A DNA stretch of 64,000 bases from Pelodictyon luteolum (lineage in GTDB: Bacteria; Bacteroidota; Chlorobiia; Chlorobiales; Chlorobiaceae). Position 1 is the stretch's first letter; each line of letters starts with the position of its first letter. Location: positions 23,781 through 87,780 of the forward strand of contig NZ_LVWG01000031.1 in the NCBI RefSeq assembly GCF_001622165.1, given 5' to 3'. A program made the position numbers and the translations under genes. Positions 9,343 through 18,348 of this stretch are shown here, in pieces. The notes below the pieces were generated by a model, which saw only the letters and a program-made list of their open reading frames with translations, ran no database searches and was not told where the DNA came from.

Positions 9343-10251
9343 ATGAGTGCAGGACACAGCCACCCTCACCATCATCATCAAGCCGCGGGTGATATAGGGA
9401 CCGCTTTTTTCCTCAACCTCGCCTTTACGCTGGTGGAGTTCGTCGGCGGCTGGCTGACGGGGAGTACGGCAATTCTGGCCGATGCGGTCCATGACCTTGG
9501 CGACTCTTTCGCTTTCGGTCAGGCATGGTATTTCGAAAGGCTTTCCCTGTCGGGGAGCAGCGAGCGGTACTCTTACGGTTACCGGCGGTTTTCGCTTGTC
9601 GGCGCGCTCCTCAGCGCCCTGATCCTTTTCGGGGGGTCCATATTCGTTCTCTTTCAGGCGGTACCGAAGCTCTTCGCTCCCGGTACCCCGGACGCCGGCG
9701 GCATGGCGCTGCTTGCTGTTGCCGGTATCGGGGTCAACATGCTTGCCATGCTCCGCCTCAGGAAAACAAACGGCATGAACGCCCGGGTCGTAACCCTCCA
9801 CCTGCTTGAGGACGTGCTCGGCTGGGTGGCTGTGCTTGTTGTGGCGGTGGTGCTCATGTTCAAGCAGATTCCCGTGCTCGACCCCATCCTTGCTGTCGCC
9901 ATCACTCTCTATATCCTCTACGGCGCCCTGCAGAACCTTCGTTCGATGGTGCCCGTTTTCCTGCAGGCTGTGCCTGTTGGCATCAGTCTCCAGGCGGTGG
10001 TGCGGGAAGCAGAAGGCATTGAAGGCGTAGAGGGCGTCCATAACGCGCATATCTGGTCGCTTGATGGCATGCACCAGGTATTTACCGCACACCTGCAGGT
10101 GGACCGCGAGCTTGATGCCTGCGCCTATATCGAGCTCAAAAAGCGGATAGCCGGTCTTGTCCAAAGCCATGGCATCGAGCACTCGACCGTTGAAATTGAA
10201 TACCCCGGCGAAGTCTGCCGTATAACCGATAACGAGGAGAAAACACCATGA
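9343..10251 (+). CDS. Cation diffusion facilitator metal exporter (CzcD/ZitB type)
   Basis: A 302-residue CDF transporter that exports Zn2+ or related divalent metals in exchange for protons. The N-terminus is His-rich (HSHPHHHH). Six membrane helices follow, with the metal site DAVHDLGD (47-54) in helix II and a matching HLLEDVLGW in helix V. A cytoplasmic C-terminal domain carries the VHNAHIWSL stretch. It sits between purU and a lipocalin, overlapping the lipocalin by 4 bp, so these genes are probably co-transcribed. Zinc is the commonest substrate of this subgroup; that assignment is inference. Confidence 0.9.
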   Translation: MSAGHSHPHHHHQAAGDIGTAFFLNLAFTLVEFVGGWLTGSTAILADAVHDLGDSFAFGQAWYFERLSLSGSSERYSYGYRRFSLVGALLSALILFGGSIFVLFQAVPKLFAPGTPDAGGMALLAVAGIGVNMLAMLRLRKTNGMNARVVTLHLLEDVLGWVAVLVVAVVLMFKQIPVLDPILAVAITLYILYGALQNLRSMVPVFLQAVPVGISLQAVVREAEGIEGVEGVHNAHIWSLDGMHQVFTAHLQVDRELDACAYIELKKRIAGLVQSHGIEHSTVEIEYPGEVCRITDNEEKTP

Positions 10252-10799
10252 AGATCACCGCAATGCTGAAACGGGCGCTCTGCCTGCTGTTGTTCGTGCC
10301 TGCCGGCTGCACCGGTGTACCGGGCGGGCTGCAGGTCGTTGAGGACTTTTCGCTCGATCGCTATCTCGGCACCTGGTACGAGATTGCCCGTATCGACAAT
10401 TCGTTCGAAAAAAACTTCGAAGAGGTATCGGCCACCTACCGTCTTGACGACGATGGATCGGTCAGGGTGGAGAACCGGGGGTTCGACACCGAGAGACAGC
10501 GCTGGAAGAGCGTCAACGGGAGGGCGAAGTTCGCCGGGCCGGTCGAACGCGGTGCACTGAAGGTATCGTTTTTCGGCCCCTTCTACGCGAGCTACAACGT
10601 GCTTGCCCTCGATCACGAAGGCTACCGGTGGGCGCTTGTCTCCGGTCATGACCGTGACCTCCTGTGGATCCTTGCACGCCGTCCCGTGATGGAGCCTGCT
10701 CTGCTTGAAGAGCTCAGGACAAAAGCGGCCGGGATGGGGTTCGATGCATCCCGGATCCGCAAGGTCAGCCAGACCGGCGTGTCCTCAGGCGTGCAGTAA
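10248..10799 (+). CDS. Lipocalin-family outer-membrane lipoprotein (Blc-like)
   Basis: A 183-residue bacterial lipocalin. The signal peptide ends in a lipobox VPAGC with the lipidated Cys at 21. The family signature YLGTWYEIARID follows at 39-50, and a second conserved region reads YVLARRPV-like as LLWILARRPVM near residue 140. Blc proteins are anchored in the outer membrane and bind lysophospholipids or fatty acids. The start overlaps the CDF gene stop by 4 bp (ATGA). Confidence 0.88.
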   Translation: MKITAMLKRALCLLLFVPAGCTGVPGGLQVVEDFSLDRYLGTWYEIARIDNSFEKNFEEVSATYRLDDDGSVRVENRGFDTERQRWKSVNGRAKFAGPVERGALKVSFFGPFYASYNVLALDHEGYRWALVSGHDRDLLWILARRPVMEPALLEELRTKAAGMGFDASRIRKVSQTGVSSGVQ

Positions 10800-10851
10800 G
10801 CGGCCGGAGGCAACCGGTGCCGTCATATACAAACCATAAAGGAGCGTGCAG

Positions 10852-11139
10852 ATGGAAGAGCATACAGAGCGGGAAGCCCGGTACCGGGCACTGGTGGACG
10901 GTATCGTCGGGGAGTGGGCGGTTGGAAAGCCGCCGAACCCCGGGGCCGGTTCACCGACGGCAAAACCATCGGGGTTCTACCGGTTGACGGGATGGCTCCT
11001 TGAGTACCTGCTGCGCCACGATGCGTTTCCGGTCGGGGTGCACCCGATGCCCGAGGGCATGGATAGCGAGGGGCGGATTGAACCGTCGTTTCCGGTGGAT
11101 TTCGATCAACTTCTTGGCAACCGACCCTTTCCCCTGTAG
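10852..11139 (+). CDS. Small conserved-looking hypothetical protein
   Basis: A 95-residue soluble protein that I cannot assign to a family. It has an acidic N-terminus, a Pro/Gly-rich stretch (KPPNPGAGSPTAKPSG), a hydrophobic segment GWLLEYLLRHD and ends with a Pro-rich tail. GGAG at 10841-10844 lies 7 bases before the ATG at 10852 and decides the start over the in-frame GTG at 10846. It ends 1 bp before the stop of the convergent bciA, so neither gene has room for a terminator of its own here. Codon use looks like its neighbours. Confidence 0.6.
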   Translation: MEEHTEREARYRALVDGIVGEWAVGKPPNPGAGSPTAKPSGFYRLTGWLLEYLLRHDAFPVGVHPMPEGMDSEGRIEPSFPVDFDQLLGNRPFPL

Positions 11140-11140
11140 A

Positions 11141-12166
11141 CTAGAACATGCTGTGGGCTCCAAGTTCCTGGCCCTTGAGTCCCTCTTTAAGCACGCGGGC
11201 GTAAAAGTCGCGGAGCGTGTCGGTGCCGTATGAGGGCGTTGCCTCTTCGTCATACCGTCCGGTCTCGTGGTTGAAGACGAGCATGGATTCCGAGCAGTAG
11301 TATTTGCCGATGCGTGCGAACTCTGCCTTGTCTCGAAGCTGCGGGATGAACTTCGATAAGAGGCTGAGGACGGGGATGATGACGTCGAAGATCTGGATTG
11401 GAACCTGCTTGAACTTCGGATCCTTCCCCAGCAGCTCAAAGAGCATTGCACCCTGTTCTCTGGCCGAAATGGCTTTCCCCGGTCCCCCGATCGGAAGGAT
11501 GCGGTTCTGCATCGAGGGATCCAGGATGCAGTCGGCCATGAATCGGGCAAGGTCAGCTTCACTGATGGGTTTGCAGCGGGTCAGCTCTCCGTCGGCAAAC
11601 ATGACATAGGGTTTGCCGTTTTTCACCGACTCCACCTGTCCGGCGATTGACTTGAAGAAGGCCGTCGGACGAACGATCGAGTATGCCACCCCGGATGCCA
11701 TCAACTCAGCCTCGAATTTCAGCTTTGCGTGCTGGAACTCCAGCATGGGTTTCTGTACGCAGATGGCCGAGAGCAGGACGAAGTGTGTGATGCCGGCCTT
11801 GAGACCGGCGTCAAGAGCGTTTTTTGTTGCCCGGTAGTCGATGTTCCATGCATCTTCAATACCGCCGGTGCGCGAGGTAAGGCATGAATAGACAGCGTCG
11901 AAACGCTCCCCCCTGATTCCTTCCCTGAGGATCGACTGCAGATCACCGACGTCGCCAAAGCGGACCTCCGAGCCTGCAAGCTGCCGCTGTGTCTCTTCTG
12001 CCGTCGTGGCGGCATTCACCCCCGAGCGCGGTCGTGCAAAACTTACCACCTCGTGGCCCCGCGCCACCAGTTCCCTGGTGACGAATTTCCCGATGTATCC
12101 GGTTGCTCCTGCAACGAAGATGCGCATTTTTGCGCCAGTGGCGTTTTCTTGCTGTCTGTCGTTCAT
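11141..12166 (-). CDS. bciA: 3,8-divinyl (proto)chlorophyllide 8-vinyl reductase, BciA type
   Basis: A 341-residue NAD(P)-binding protein of the atypical short-chain dehydrogenase group. The Rossmann motif GATGYIG lies at 20-26, with SFARPRSGV for NADPH preference, and the text FVLLSAICVQKPMLEFQ-HAK and YSIVRPTAFFKS matches the BciA/plant DVR family. The enzyme reduces the C8 vinyl group in (bacterio)chlorophyll synthesis and is the strongest sign of a phototroph in this window. ATG 12166 is used; ATG 12127, directly before the Rossmann strand, is possible. It begins 13 bp after the cydC stop on the same strand, so it may be read from the cyd promoter. Confidence 0.9.
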   Translation of the reverse strand: MNDRQQENATGAKMRIFVAGATGYIGKFVTRELVARGHEVVSFARPRSGVNAATTAEETQRQLAGSEVRFGDVGDLQSILREGIRGERFDAVYSCLTSRTGGIEDAWNIDYRATKNALDAGLKAGITHFVLLSAICVQKPMLEFQHAKLKFEAELMASGVAYSIVRPTAFFKSIAGQVESVKNGKPYVMFADGELTRCKPISEADLARFMADCILDPSMQNRILPIGGPGKAISAREQGAMLFELLGKDPKFKQVPIQIFDVIIPVLSLLSKFIPQLRDKAEFARIGKYYCSESMLVFNHETGRYDEEATPSYGTDTLRDFYARVLKEGLKGQELGAHSMF

Positions 12167-12179
12167 GGTTGTCTTTGAT

Positions 12180-13907
12180 TTATTGCTGCCCGTCGATGCT
12201 TTGATGCTGGCTGTTCCACATGGCGTGATAGACGCCCTGCTTCCTCATGAGTTCCGTGTGCGTGCCTGTTTCGGCGAGCCGCCCGTCCTTTAATACCAGG
12301 ATGCTCCCGAACCGTTCCATCTCTTGCAGGCGGTGGGTTATGGTGATGATGGTTTTTCCTTCTGATGCCTCCTCGATACGCCGGAGCACCTCCTGTTCAG
12401 TCGGAGCGTCGAGGCTGGCGGTTGCTTCGTCGAGGATGACGACGGGGGCGTCCTGCAGGATGGCGCGGGCGATGGCGAGCCGCTGTCGTTCACCTCCGCT
12501 GAGCTGCATGCCATGTTGTCCTGCGAACTCGCCGAGGCGTGTGGGAAAGTGGTTGAGTCCGGCTGCCCGGAGAGCTTTTCCGAGCTCATGGTCCGTTGCT
12601 CCGGGTCTGGCGAGGAGGAGGTTTTCCCGGATGGTTTCGGCGAACACATAGGTTCTCTGGGAGACGAGTGCGATATGACGCCGCAGTGCTTCGGGGCTGT
12701 ATTCTTCGATGGGGTGTCGACCGATCCTCAGAGTGCCGCTGCCGGGGTTCCAGAAGCGAACGAGGAGAGATGTGAGGGTCGATTTTCCCGATCCGCTGGG
12801 CCCGACGATGGCGACCCTGGCTCCCTGGAGAATCATGAATGATACCGCGTCCAGAGCCGGGCGGAGGGTTCCCGGATAGGTGAACGAGAGCGCTGTGGCT
12901 TCAATCGGAAGCTCTCCCTGTATGGGTCGTGGGGAGGATGGTTCCGTTACTTCAGGTGTTGCGTCAAGTATTTCGAAGATTCTTTTGCCGGCATGGATGT
13001 CGGCTTCAAGGTGGCGGACGGAGCCGGGGAGCGGAAGGAACGGCTCGAATGAGGCCATGACTGCCAGCGTTGCAATGGAGAGCGCGATGCCGCTGAGGGT
13101 GCCGGTGGACACCTCTGGCAGGACTGCAGAGAGAACACCGAGGACTGCCGCGTTCATGATGAGGCCGATGAGGGTTTCCTGCATGCCGTCGACGAGGGCG
13201 CTTTTGCGTTCGAGTGCGAGTTTCTCCGACTCTGCATGTTCGAGACGCTTCCGGTGCCGCTCAATGCCACCGTACATCTGCAGCTCTGCGAGTCCCTGTG
13301 CGAAGTCAAGGGCGAGCATCTGTTCCTCAGCCTTCCACCGGAGGATTCCGCTTGCCGTTCCGCGACTGAGTCTGGCAGTGAGGAGCGGAACGCCGATGCC
13401 GGCGAGCAGATGGAAAGAGAGCAGGATCACTGCGGCCAGCGGTGACCAGAACCCGAGCAGAAACCAGAGGAGGAGTGCAGTCAAAAGGGCGGTCACAGGA
13501 GGTGCGAGCACTCTTGTGTAGAGGTTCTCGAGGCTCTGGATGTCATCGACGATCCGCTGCAGGAGGTCGGCGCTCCTGAACTGCATGAGGCGTGCCGGGG
13601 CGAGTGGTTCGAGCGCATCATAGAACCACAGACGGAGGCTTGTGAGAATCCGGAACGTGGTGTCGTGGGATGCCAGCCGTTCAAGATAGCGCAGCACGCC
13701 GCGTGCGAGGCCGAAGAACCTTACGCCGACGATGCCTATCTGCAGTGCGGCCAGCGGTGGCTGCAGTGCCGCCTTGGCGATAAGGTATGCTGCAGTCATG
13801 AGAAGTCCTATGCCGCTGCCGGTTGCGGCAAACGAGAGGAAGGCTGCAAGCAGCATCCAGCCGGCCCAGGGGCGGACAATGCGGATGAGGCGGAAGAATA
13901 TGCTCAT
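12180..13907 (-). CDS. cydC: Thiol reductant ABC exporter subunit CydC
   Basis: A 575-residue fused permease-ATPase half-transporter. Six N-terminal membrane helices are followed by an ATPase with Walker A GPSGSGKST, signature LSGGERQRLAIARA and Walker B VVILDEATAS. CydDC exports glutathione/cysteine to the periplasm and is needed to assemble cytochrome bd. It starts inside the cydD stop (4-bp overlap) and lies downstream of cydA and cydB on the same strand, which is what separates this assignment from other ABC exporters. Confidence 0.9.
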   Translation of the reverse strand: MSIFFRLIRIVRPWAGWMLLAAFLSFAATGSGIGLLMTAAYLIAKAALQPPLAALQIGIVGVRFFGLARGVLRYLERLASHDTTFRILTSLRLWFYDALEPLAPARLMQFRSADLLQRIVDDIQSLENLYTRVLAPPVTALLTALLLWFLLGFWSPLAAVILLSFHLLAGIGVPLLTARLSRGTASGILRWKAEEQMLALDFAQGLAELQMYGGIERHRKRLEHAESEKLALERKSALVDGMQETLIGLIMNAAVLGVLSAVLPEVSTGTLSGIALSIATLAVMASFEPFLPLPGSVRHLEADIHAGKRIFEILDATPEVTEPSSPRPIQGELPIEATALSFTYPGTLRPALDAVSFMILQGARVAIVGPSGSGKSTLTSLLVRFWNPGSGTLRIGRHPIEEYSPEALRRHIALVSQRTYVFAETIRENLLLARPGATDHELGKALRAAGLNHFPTRLGEFAGQHGMQLSGGERQRLAIARAILQDAPVVILDEATASLDAPTEQEVLRRIEEASEGKTIITITHRLQEMERFGSILVLKDGRLAETGTHTELMRKQGVYHAMWNSQHQSIDGQQ

Positions 13908-15706
13908 TGTACACTCTCCCCGTGCTCCAGGAAAGCGCGCCGGTAGAAAGCGCTGCTCTCCATGAGTTCCCTGTGGGTGCCTGTTGCCGTCTCTCTGCCG
14001 CCTTCGAGTACCAGAATGGTGTCTGCGGAGCGGATGGTCTCAAGGCGGTGGGCGATGATGAGGGTTGTGCGGTTTTGCATGAGGGTCCCAATGGCCCTCT
14101 GGAGGGTAGCCTCGAGTTCCGGATCAGTGTGCGATGTCGGTTCGTCGAGCACGAGGAGCGGAGCGTCCTTCATGAACGCCCTGGCAAGGGCTATGCGCTG
14201 GGCTTCACCTCCGCTGAACCGTATGCCCTGTTCTCCGACCGGGGTATCGATGCCTGCCGGCAGCCGATCGACGAGCTCCTCAAGCCCTGCCATACGGACA
14301 GCGCGAAGGAGTGTTTCCTCAGTCGCGCTGCGGTTGGCCATCATGATGTTTAGGCGGAGGGTTTCGTTGAAGAGGAATGGATGCTGCGGGACCCATGCGA
14401 CGAGCTCGCGCCAGGCCTCGACCGGGTACTCCCCGATCGGGCGGCCGCCGGCAGTTATGGTGCCGGAGCAGGGATCCTGGAACCGGAGGAGCAGGTTCAT
14501 GAGGGTGCTTTTTCCTGCTCCGCTCGGGCCGGTGACGGCCGTGGTTCTCCCTGCCGGTATGGCGCAGGTGAGCGAACTGAGGGCCGGTTCCGTGCTTCCG
14601 GGGTAGCTGTAGGAGACCCCTTCGAATCGTATCTCCGAGCGGTGGAATGGAGCCGCCTCAGGAGTGTTCTTCCCTTCAAAAGGTACTTTCTGGTGTCCTT
14701 CAGGTTCCGGGCCATCAATCGGGCCATTAATTGATCTATCAATTGAACCATTACCTGCACCATCAAGGACCGCGAAGATATCCTTCGAAGCGCTTGTTCC
14801 CTCCATGCCGGCATGGAACTTGAGGCCGAGCTGGCGGAGTGGGAGGTAGAAGTCCGGGGTGAGGAGGAGGACAAAGAGTGCGGTCTGGAACGTAAGTCCT
14901 GCCGTCAGGAGGCGCAGGCCAATGGCGACTGCTATCATGGCTGTTCCGATGGTTCCGACCAGCTCAAGTGTAAGCGAGGAGAGAAAGGCGACCCGGAGCA
15001 CCTTCATCGTCGCCGTCCTGAACCGTTCGCCGGCATCTGCTATGGCGTCATGCTGGCTGCGGCTTCTTGCGAAGAGCTTCAGGGTTGGAAGGCCCTGCAG
15101 CATGTCGAGGAAATATCCGCTCATCCGGCTGAGTGTCTCCCATTGCCGGTCCGTCATCGCTCCTGCCCGCTTTCCTATGAGCGCCATGAAGAGCGGGATG
15201 AGGGGGGCTGTGGCGAGCAGGATGAATCCCGATACGGGATCCACGGGGAAGACGGCAATAAGGATAATGAGCGGCGCCAGAAGCGCGAGAACCAGCTGCG
15301 GGAGGAACTGGCTGAAATAAGCATCGAGAGCTTCCACTCCCTTGATGAGGGTGGTGCTGAGCCGTCCGCTCGGGAGTGAACGGGCGTAAAGGGGGCCGCG
15401 GAGCGCGATGGCCCCGGTAAGGCGCCCGAACAGGTCTTTCCGGACGGCAATCGTACCCCGGTTCGCCTCGGCGTGCCCCAGCCAGCCGAGAAACATGCGC
15501 AGCATGCTGAAGAGTGCAAAAAAACCGATGGAGGGGAGGAGTGCCGCTGGAGGCGCTTTTTCAATGAATGCGTCGTTGACGAGGCGGCTGAGGGATGCCG
15601 CCTGGCCGATCACCATCACGGCCGCAGCGCCGGATGCTGCGATCGAAAGGATGAATGGCGCCCTGTGCCCGCCGATGAGGCTGAACATGCGCCTGTCAAT
15701 ATTCAT
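13904..15706 (-). CDS. cydD: Thiol reductant ABC exporter subunit CydD
   Basis: A 600-residue ABC half-transporter, the partner of CydC. The membrane domain covers about 1-310 and the ATPase about 350-590, with Walker A GPSGAGKST, signature FSGGEAQRIALARAF and Walker B LLVLDEPTSH. The linker between the two domains (about residues 318-345) is unusual: it holds a small internal repeat built from Ile-Asp-Arg-Ser and Ile-Asn-Gly-Pro units. The gene begins 37 bp after cydB. Assignment to CydD rather than CydC rests on operon order. Confidence 0.9.
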   Translation of the reverse strand: MNIDRRMFSLIGGHRAPFILSIAASGAAAVMVIGQAASLSRLVNDAFIEKAPPAALLPSIGFFALFSMLRMFLGWLGHAEANRGTIAVRKDLFGRLTGAIALRGPLYARSLPSGRLSTTLIKGVEALDAYFSQFLPQLVLALLAPLIILIAVFPVDPVSGFILLATAPLIPLFMALIGKRAGAMTDRQWETLSRMSGYFLDMLQGLPTLKLFARSRSQHDAIADAGERFRTATMKVLRVAFLSSLTLELVGTIGTAMIAVAIGLRLLTAGLTFQTALFVLLLTPDFYLPLRQLGLKFHAGMEGTSASKDIFAVLDGAGNGSIDRSINGPIDGPEPEGHQKVPFEGKNTPEAAPFHRSEIRFEGVSYSYPGSTEPALSSLTCAIPAGRTTAVTGPSGAGKSTLMNLLLRFQDPCSGTITAGGRPIGEYPVEAWRELVAWVPQHPFLFNETLRLNIMMANRSATEETLLRAVRMAGLEELVDRLPAGIDTPVGEQGIRFSGGEAQRIALARAFMKDAPLLVLDEPTSHTDPELEATLQRAIGTLMQNRTTLIIAHRLETIRSADTILVLEGGRETATGTHRELMESSAFYRRAFLEHGESVQ

Positions 15707-15743
15707 GCCGGGGCCTGCCTTGTTCGTTCATCCGTTCCCCATG

Positions 15744-16757
15744 TCAGTATTCATGGTGGCTGTCGGTCGTCACCCGCTGGCGGAAGACCCAGTAGCTCCA
15801 ACCCTGATAGAGAAGTACGAGGGGGACGAATATCAGAGCAACCATCGACATGATGCCGAGCGTGTAGGGCGATGAGGATGCGTTGTAAATGGTCAGGCTC
15901 CAGTCGGGGTTGAGGCTCGAAACGAGGACCCTCGGATAGAGTCCCATGAAGATGGTTGCCGTCGAGAATGCGATGGCGACGCCGGTCATGGCGAAAGCCC
16001 AGCCCGATGCGTTATTATCGAGCAGCGTCTTCACCGAAAGCAGCGCCAGAACGCTGAATACCGGAATGATGCCGGGGTTGATGCCGAGGTGCAGGTAGAG
16101 GTCGGTTTCCACATAGGTGTAGATCATGAATACGACGGAGAGAATGACGGCCGGCACCCAGACGTTTTTTGCCGCCCTCATCGACCGCAGACGGAGTTCA
16201 CCGGTGGTTTTCAGGGTGAGGAACACCGCACCGTGCAGTGTGAATATCAAGAGGGATGCGATGCCGCAGGCCAGCGCGTATGGATTGAGCAGGTTCAGGA
16301 ACCCGCCGGCATAGTTCATCGAGGCATCGATGGGTACACCGCGGATGATGTTGGCCAACGCTACTCCCCAGAGCAGTGCGGCAATGGCGCTGCCTCCAAA
16401 GATGCTCCAGTCCCAGAAGTTCCGCCATGACGGATGCTCAAGCTTGCTGCGGAATTCGAAGGCTACGCCCCTGAAGATGATGGCGGCGAGCATGAGGATG
16501 AGCGCGGGGTAGAAGCCGCTGAAGAGGGTTGCGTACCAGTGCGGGAAAGCGGCGAACATAGCTCCGCCGGCGGTGACGAGCCATACCTCGTTGCCATCCC
16601 AGAAGGGGCCGATCGTGTTGATGATGGCGCGGCGCTCCCGGTCCTCTCTGCCGATGAACGGGAGCAGGATACCGACCCCGAAGTCAAAGCCTTCAAGGAA
16701 GAAGAACCCGGTGAAGAGGACGGCTACGAGTATAAACCAAAGTGTCTGCAGTTCCAT
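15744..16757 (-). CDS. cydB: Cytochrome bd ubiquinol oxidase subunit II
   Basis: About 337 residues with eight or nine membrane helices. The N-terminus LQTLWFILVAVLFTGFFFLE and the following GFDFGVGILLPF are diagnostic of CydB. It pairs with CydA in the quinol oxidase that reduces O2 to water without pumping protons. The open frame begins at 16811, inside cydA; ATG 16757 opens right at the first helix and lies 22 bp after the cydA stop. In an anaerobic phototroph the likely role is oxygen scavenging (inference). Confidence 0.93.
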   Translation of the reverse strand: MELQTLWFILVAVLFTGFFFLEGFDFGVGILLPFIGREDRERRAIINTIGPFWDGNEVWLVTAGGAMFAAFPHWYATLFSGFYPALILMLAAIIFRGVAFEFRSKLEHPSWRNFWDWSIFGGSAIAALLWGVALANIIRGVPIDASMNYAGGFLNLLNPYALACGIASLLIFTLHGAVFLTLKTTGELRLRSMRAAKNVWVPAVILSVVFMIYTYVETDLYLHLGINPGIIPVFSVLALLSVKTLLDNNASGWAFAMTGVAIAFSTATIFMGLYPRVLVSSLNPDWSLTIYNASSSPYTLGIMSMVALIFVPLVLLYQGWSYWVFRQRVTTDSHHEY

Positions 16758-16779
16758 TGTCGGTTCTTTTTTTTGCGGG

Positions 16780-18135
16780 TTATTGGCCAGCCTCAAGTCC
16801 ACGCGCGGCATACTTCCTGATGAGGAGCAGGTCGGCCGCAGCGAGCATGAGGTAGAGCAGGGTGAAAACGGTGATGGAGAGGACGAGTTCGCCTGCGCTG
16901 ACCACCGAAGCCGGCGTGACCGCCTGCTCGGTTTTCAGGAGGCCGAAAACGATCCACGGCTGCCGTCCCATTTCAGCCAGTATCCATCCTGTTGAGTTGG
17001 CAATCCAGGGCAGGAGCATCGACCAGAAGAAGAGTGCGCCGATGAAGGGCGAAAACCGGTAGTCTTCCTTCGCGATTTTCCAGAGTCCGAGGATGGAGAC
17101 GAGGAGCATGAGGGTGCCGGCGCCGACCATCAGCCGGAAACTCCAGTAAGCCGTAATGATGGAGGGGATGTAGCTGCCGGGGCCGTATCTGAGCTCATAC
17201 TCTTCCTGCAGCTCGCGGATGCCTTTCACTTCGCCCTCAAACGAGTTATAGGCGAGGAACGAGAGCAGTCGTGGTATGCGGATTGAGAAAACGTCCTCGA
17301 GCTTCTCTTCGTTGCCGATGGTGAAGAGGGAGAAGCTTGCAGGGTTTTCCGTTTCCCAGAGCGCTTCGGCGGCCGCCACCTTCATCGGCTGCGTTTTCAT
17401 GATGTGCTGCATCTGGGTGTGGCCTGCCATGGTGACGAAAATGGTGCCGATGAAGGCGTAGATGGTGCCGAACTTCATCGAGGTGATGAAGGCATCGCGG
17501 TCTCTGGTGCCTTTCATGAGGTGCCAGGTGCTGATGGCGATCACCAGGAATCCGCCGGTAACGATTCCGCCTGCAAGCACATGCGGAAACTGTTTCCAGA
17601 CGTTCGGGTTGAAGAGGAGGGCTCCGAAGTCGGTCATTTCAGCCCGCGAACCATCGGCTGCCATCTTGAACCCGACCGGGGCCTGCATGAAGGAGTTGGC
17701 GACGAGGATCCAGAGTGCCGAAAGGTTCGAGCCGAGGGCCACGAGCCATATTGATGCAGCGTGCACGGCTTTCGGAAGGCGGTCCCGGCCGAAGATCCAG
17801 ATACCGAGGAATGTCGACTCCATGAAAAAGGCGAGCAGCGCCTCAATAGCCAGCGGCACACCGAAAATGTCGCCGACGAAACGGGAGTACTCCGACCAGT
17901 TCATGCCGAACTGGAACTCCATGACGATGCCCGTCACCACTCCCACGGCGAAGTTGATGAGAAAAAGCCGTCCCCAGAACTGTACGAGCTTCAGGTACTT
18001 CTCGTTTCCCGTGCGGACCCAGGCGGTTTCAAGGATCGCGGTGAAGATCGAGAGGCCAAGGGTGAGGGGAACGAAGAAGAAATGGAATACCGAGGTGAGG
18101 GCGAACTGGAGCCTGGCGAGGAAAAGAATGTCCAT
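16780..18135 (-). CDS. cydA: Cytochrome bd ubiquinol oxidase subunit I
   Basis: A 451-residue CydA with the haem and quinol-site motifs GRDRLPK, FGMNWSEYSRF-VGD and EMGRQPWIVFGLL. At this length it belongs to the short Q-loop type, about 70 residues shorter than the E. coli protein. It leads the cydABDC cluster. The 213 bp upstream to mtnA carry a direct repeat ACAATAAG and A/T-rich sequence that should contain the promoter. No FNR or Rex site is convincing by eye. Confidence 0.95.
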   Translation of the reverse strand: MDILFLARLQFALTSVFHFFFVPLTLGLSIFTAILETAWVRTGNEKYLKLVQFWGRLFLINFAVGVVTGIVMEFQFGMNWSEYSRFVGDIFGVPLAIEALLAFFMESTFLGIWIFGRDRLPKAVHAASIWLVALGSNLSALWILVANSFMQAPVGFKMAADGSRAEMTDFGALLFNPNVWKQFPHVLAGGIVTGGFLVIAISTWHLMKGTRDRDAFITSMKFGTIYAFIGTIFVTMAGHTQMQHIMKTQPMKVAAAEALWETENPASFSLFTIGNEEKLEDVFSIRIPRLLSFLAYNSFEGEVKGIRELQEEYELRYGPGSYIPSIITAYWSFRLMVGAGTLMLLVSILGLWKIAKEDYRFSPFIGALFFWSMLLPWIANSTGWILAEMGRQPWIVFGLLKTEQAVTPASVVSAGELVLSITVFTLLYLMLAAADLLLIRKYAARGLEAGQ

Positions 18136-18287
18136 GGTGCGCTACGGTTGCTGCTGCTGTTGTTGATGGGGGAGGGGTGCGGGATTGATGCCCTCATGGA
18201 CAGGCTTGCTGTCTGTCACTTTGGAAAGTAAGACAATAAGGGGATATCCGGAAAAACAAGATTGAAAATATCCAATTTTGAAACAAT

Positions 18288-18317
18288 AAGAAACCGGGTC
18301 AGTGGTGCCCAGTTTCT
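18288..18317 (-). terminator. Possible terminator after mtnA
   Basis: GAAACcGGG pairs with CCCaGTTTC around a short loop, and on the minus strand the hairpin is followed by TTATTGTTT. It lies 30-60 bp past the mtnA stop and before the cydA promoter region. The T-run is weak. Confidence 0.45.
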
Positions 18318-18348
18318 CGTTGACATGCGGAACGGGTAGCGGTTCGGG

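Noticed and set aside
8659..10182. A 507-codon minus-strand frame opposite purU and the CDF gene
   Set aside because: It spans two real plus-strand genes with clear family motifs, and its translation resembles nothing.
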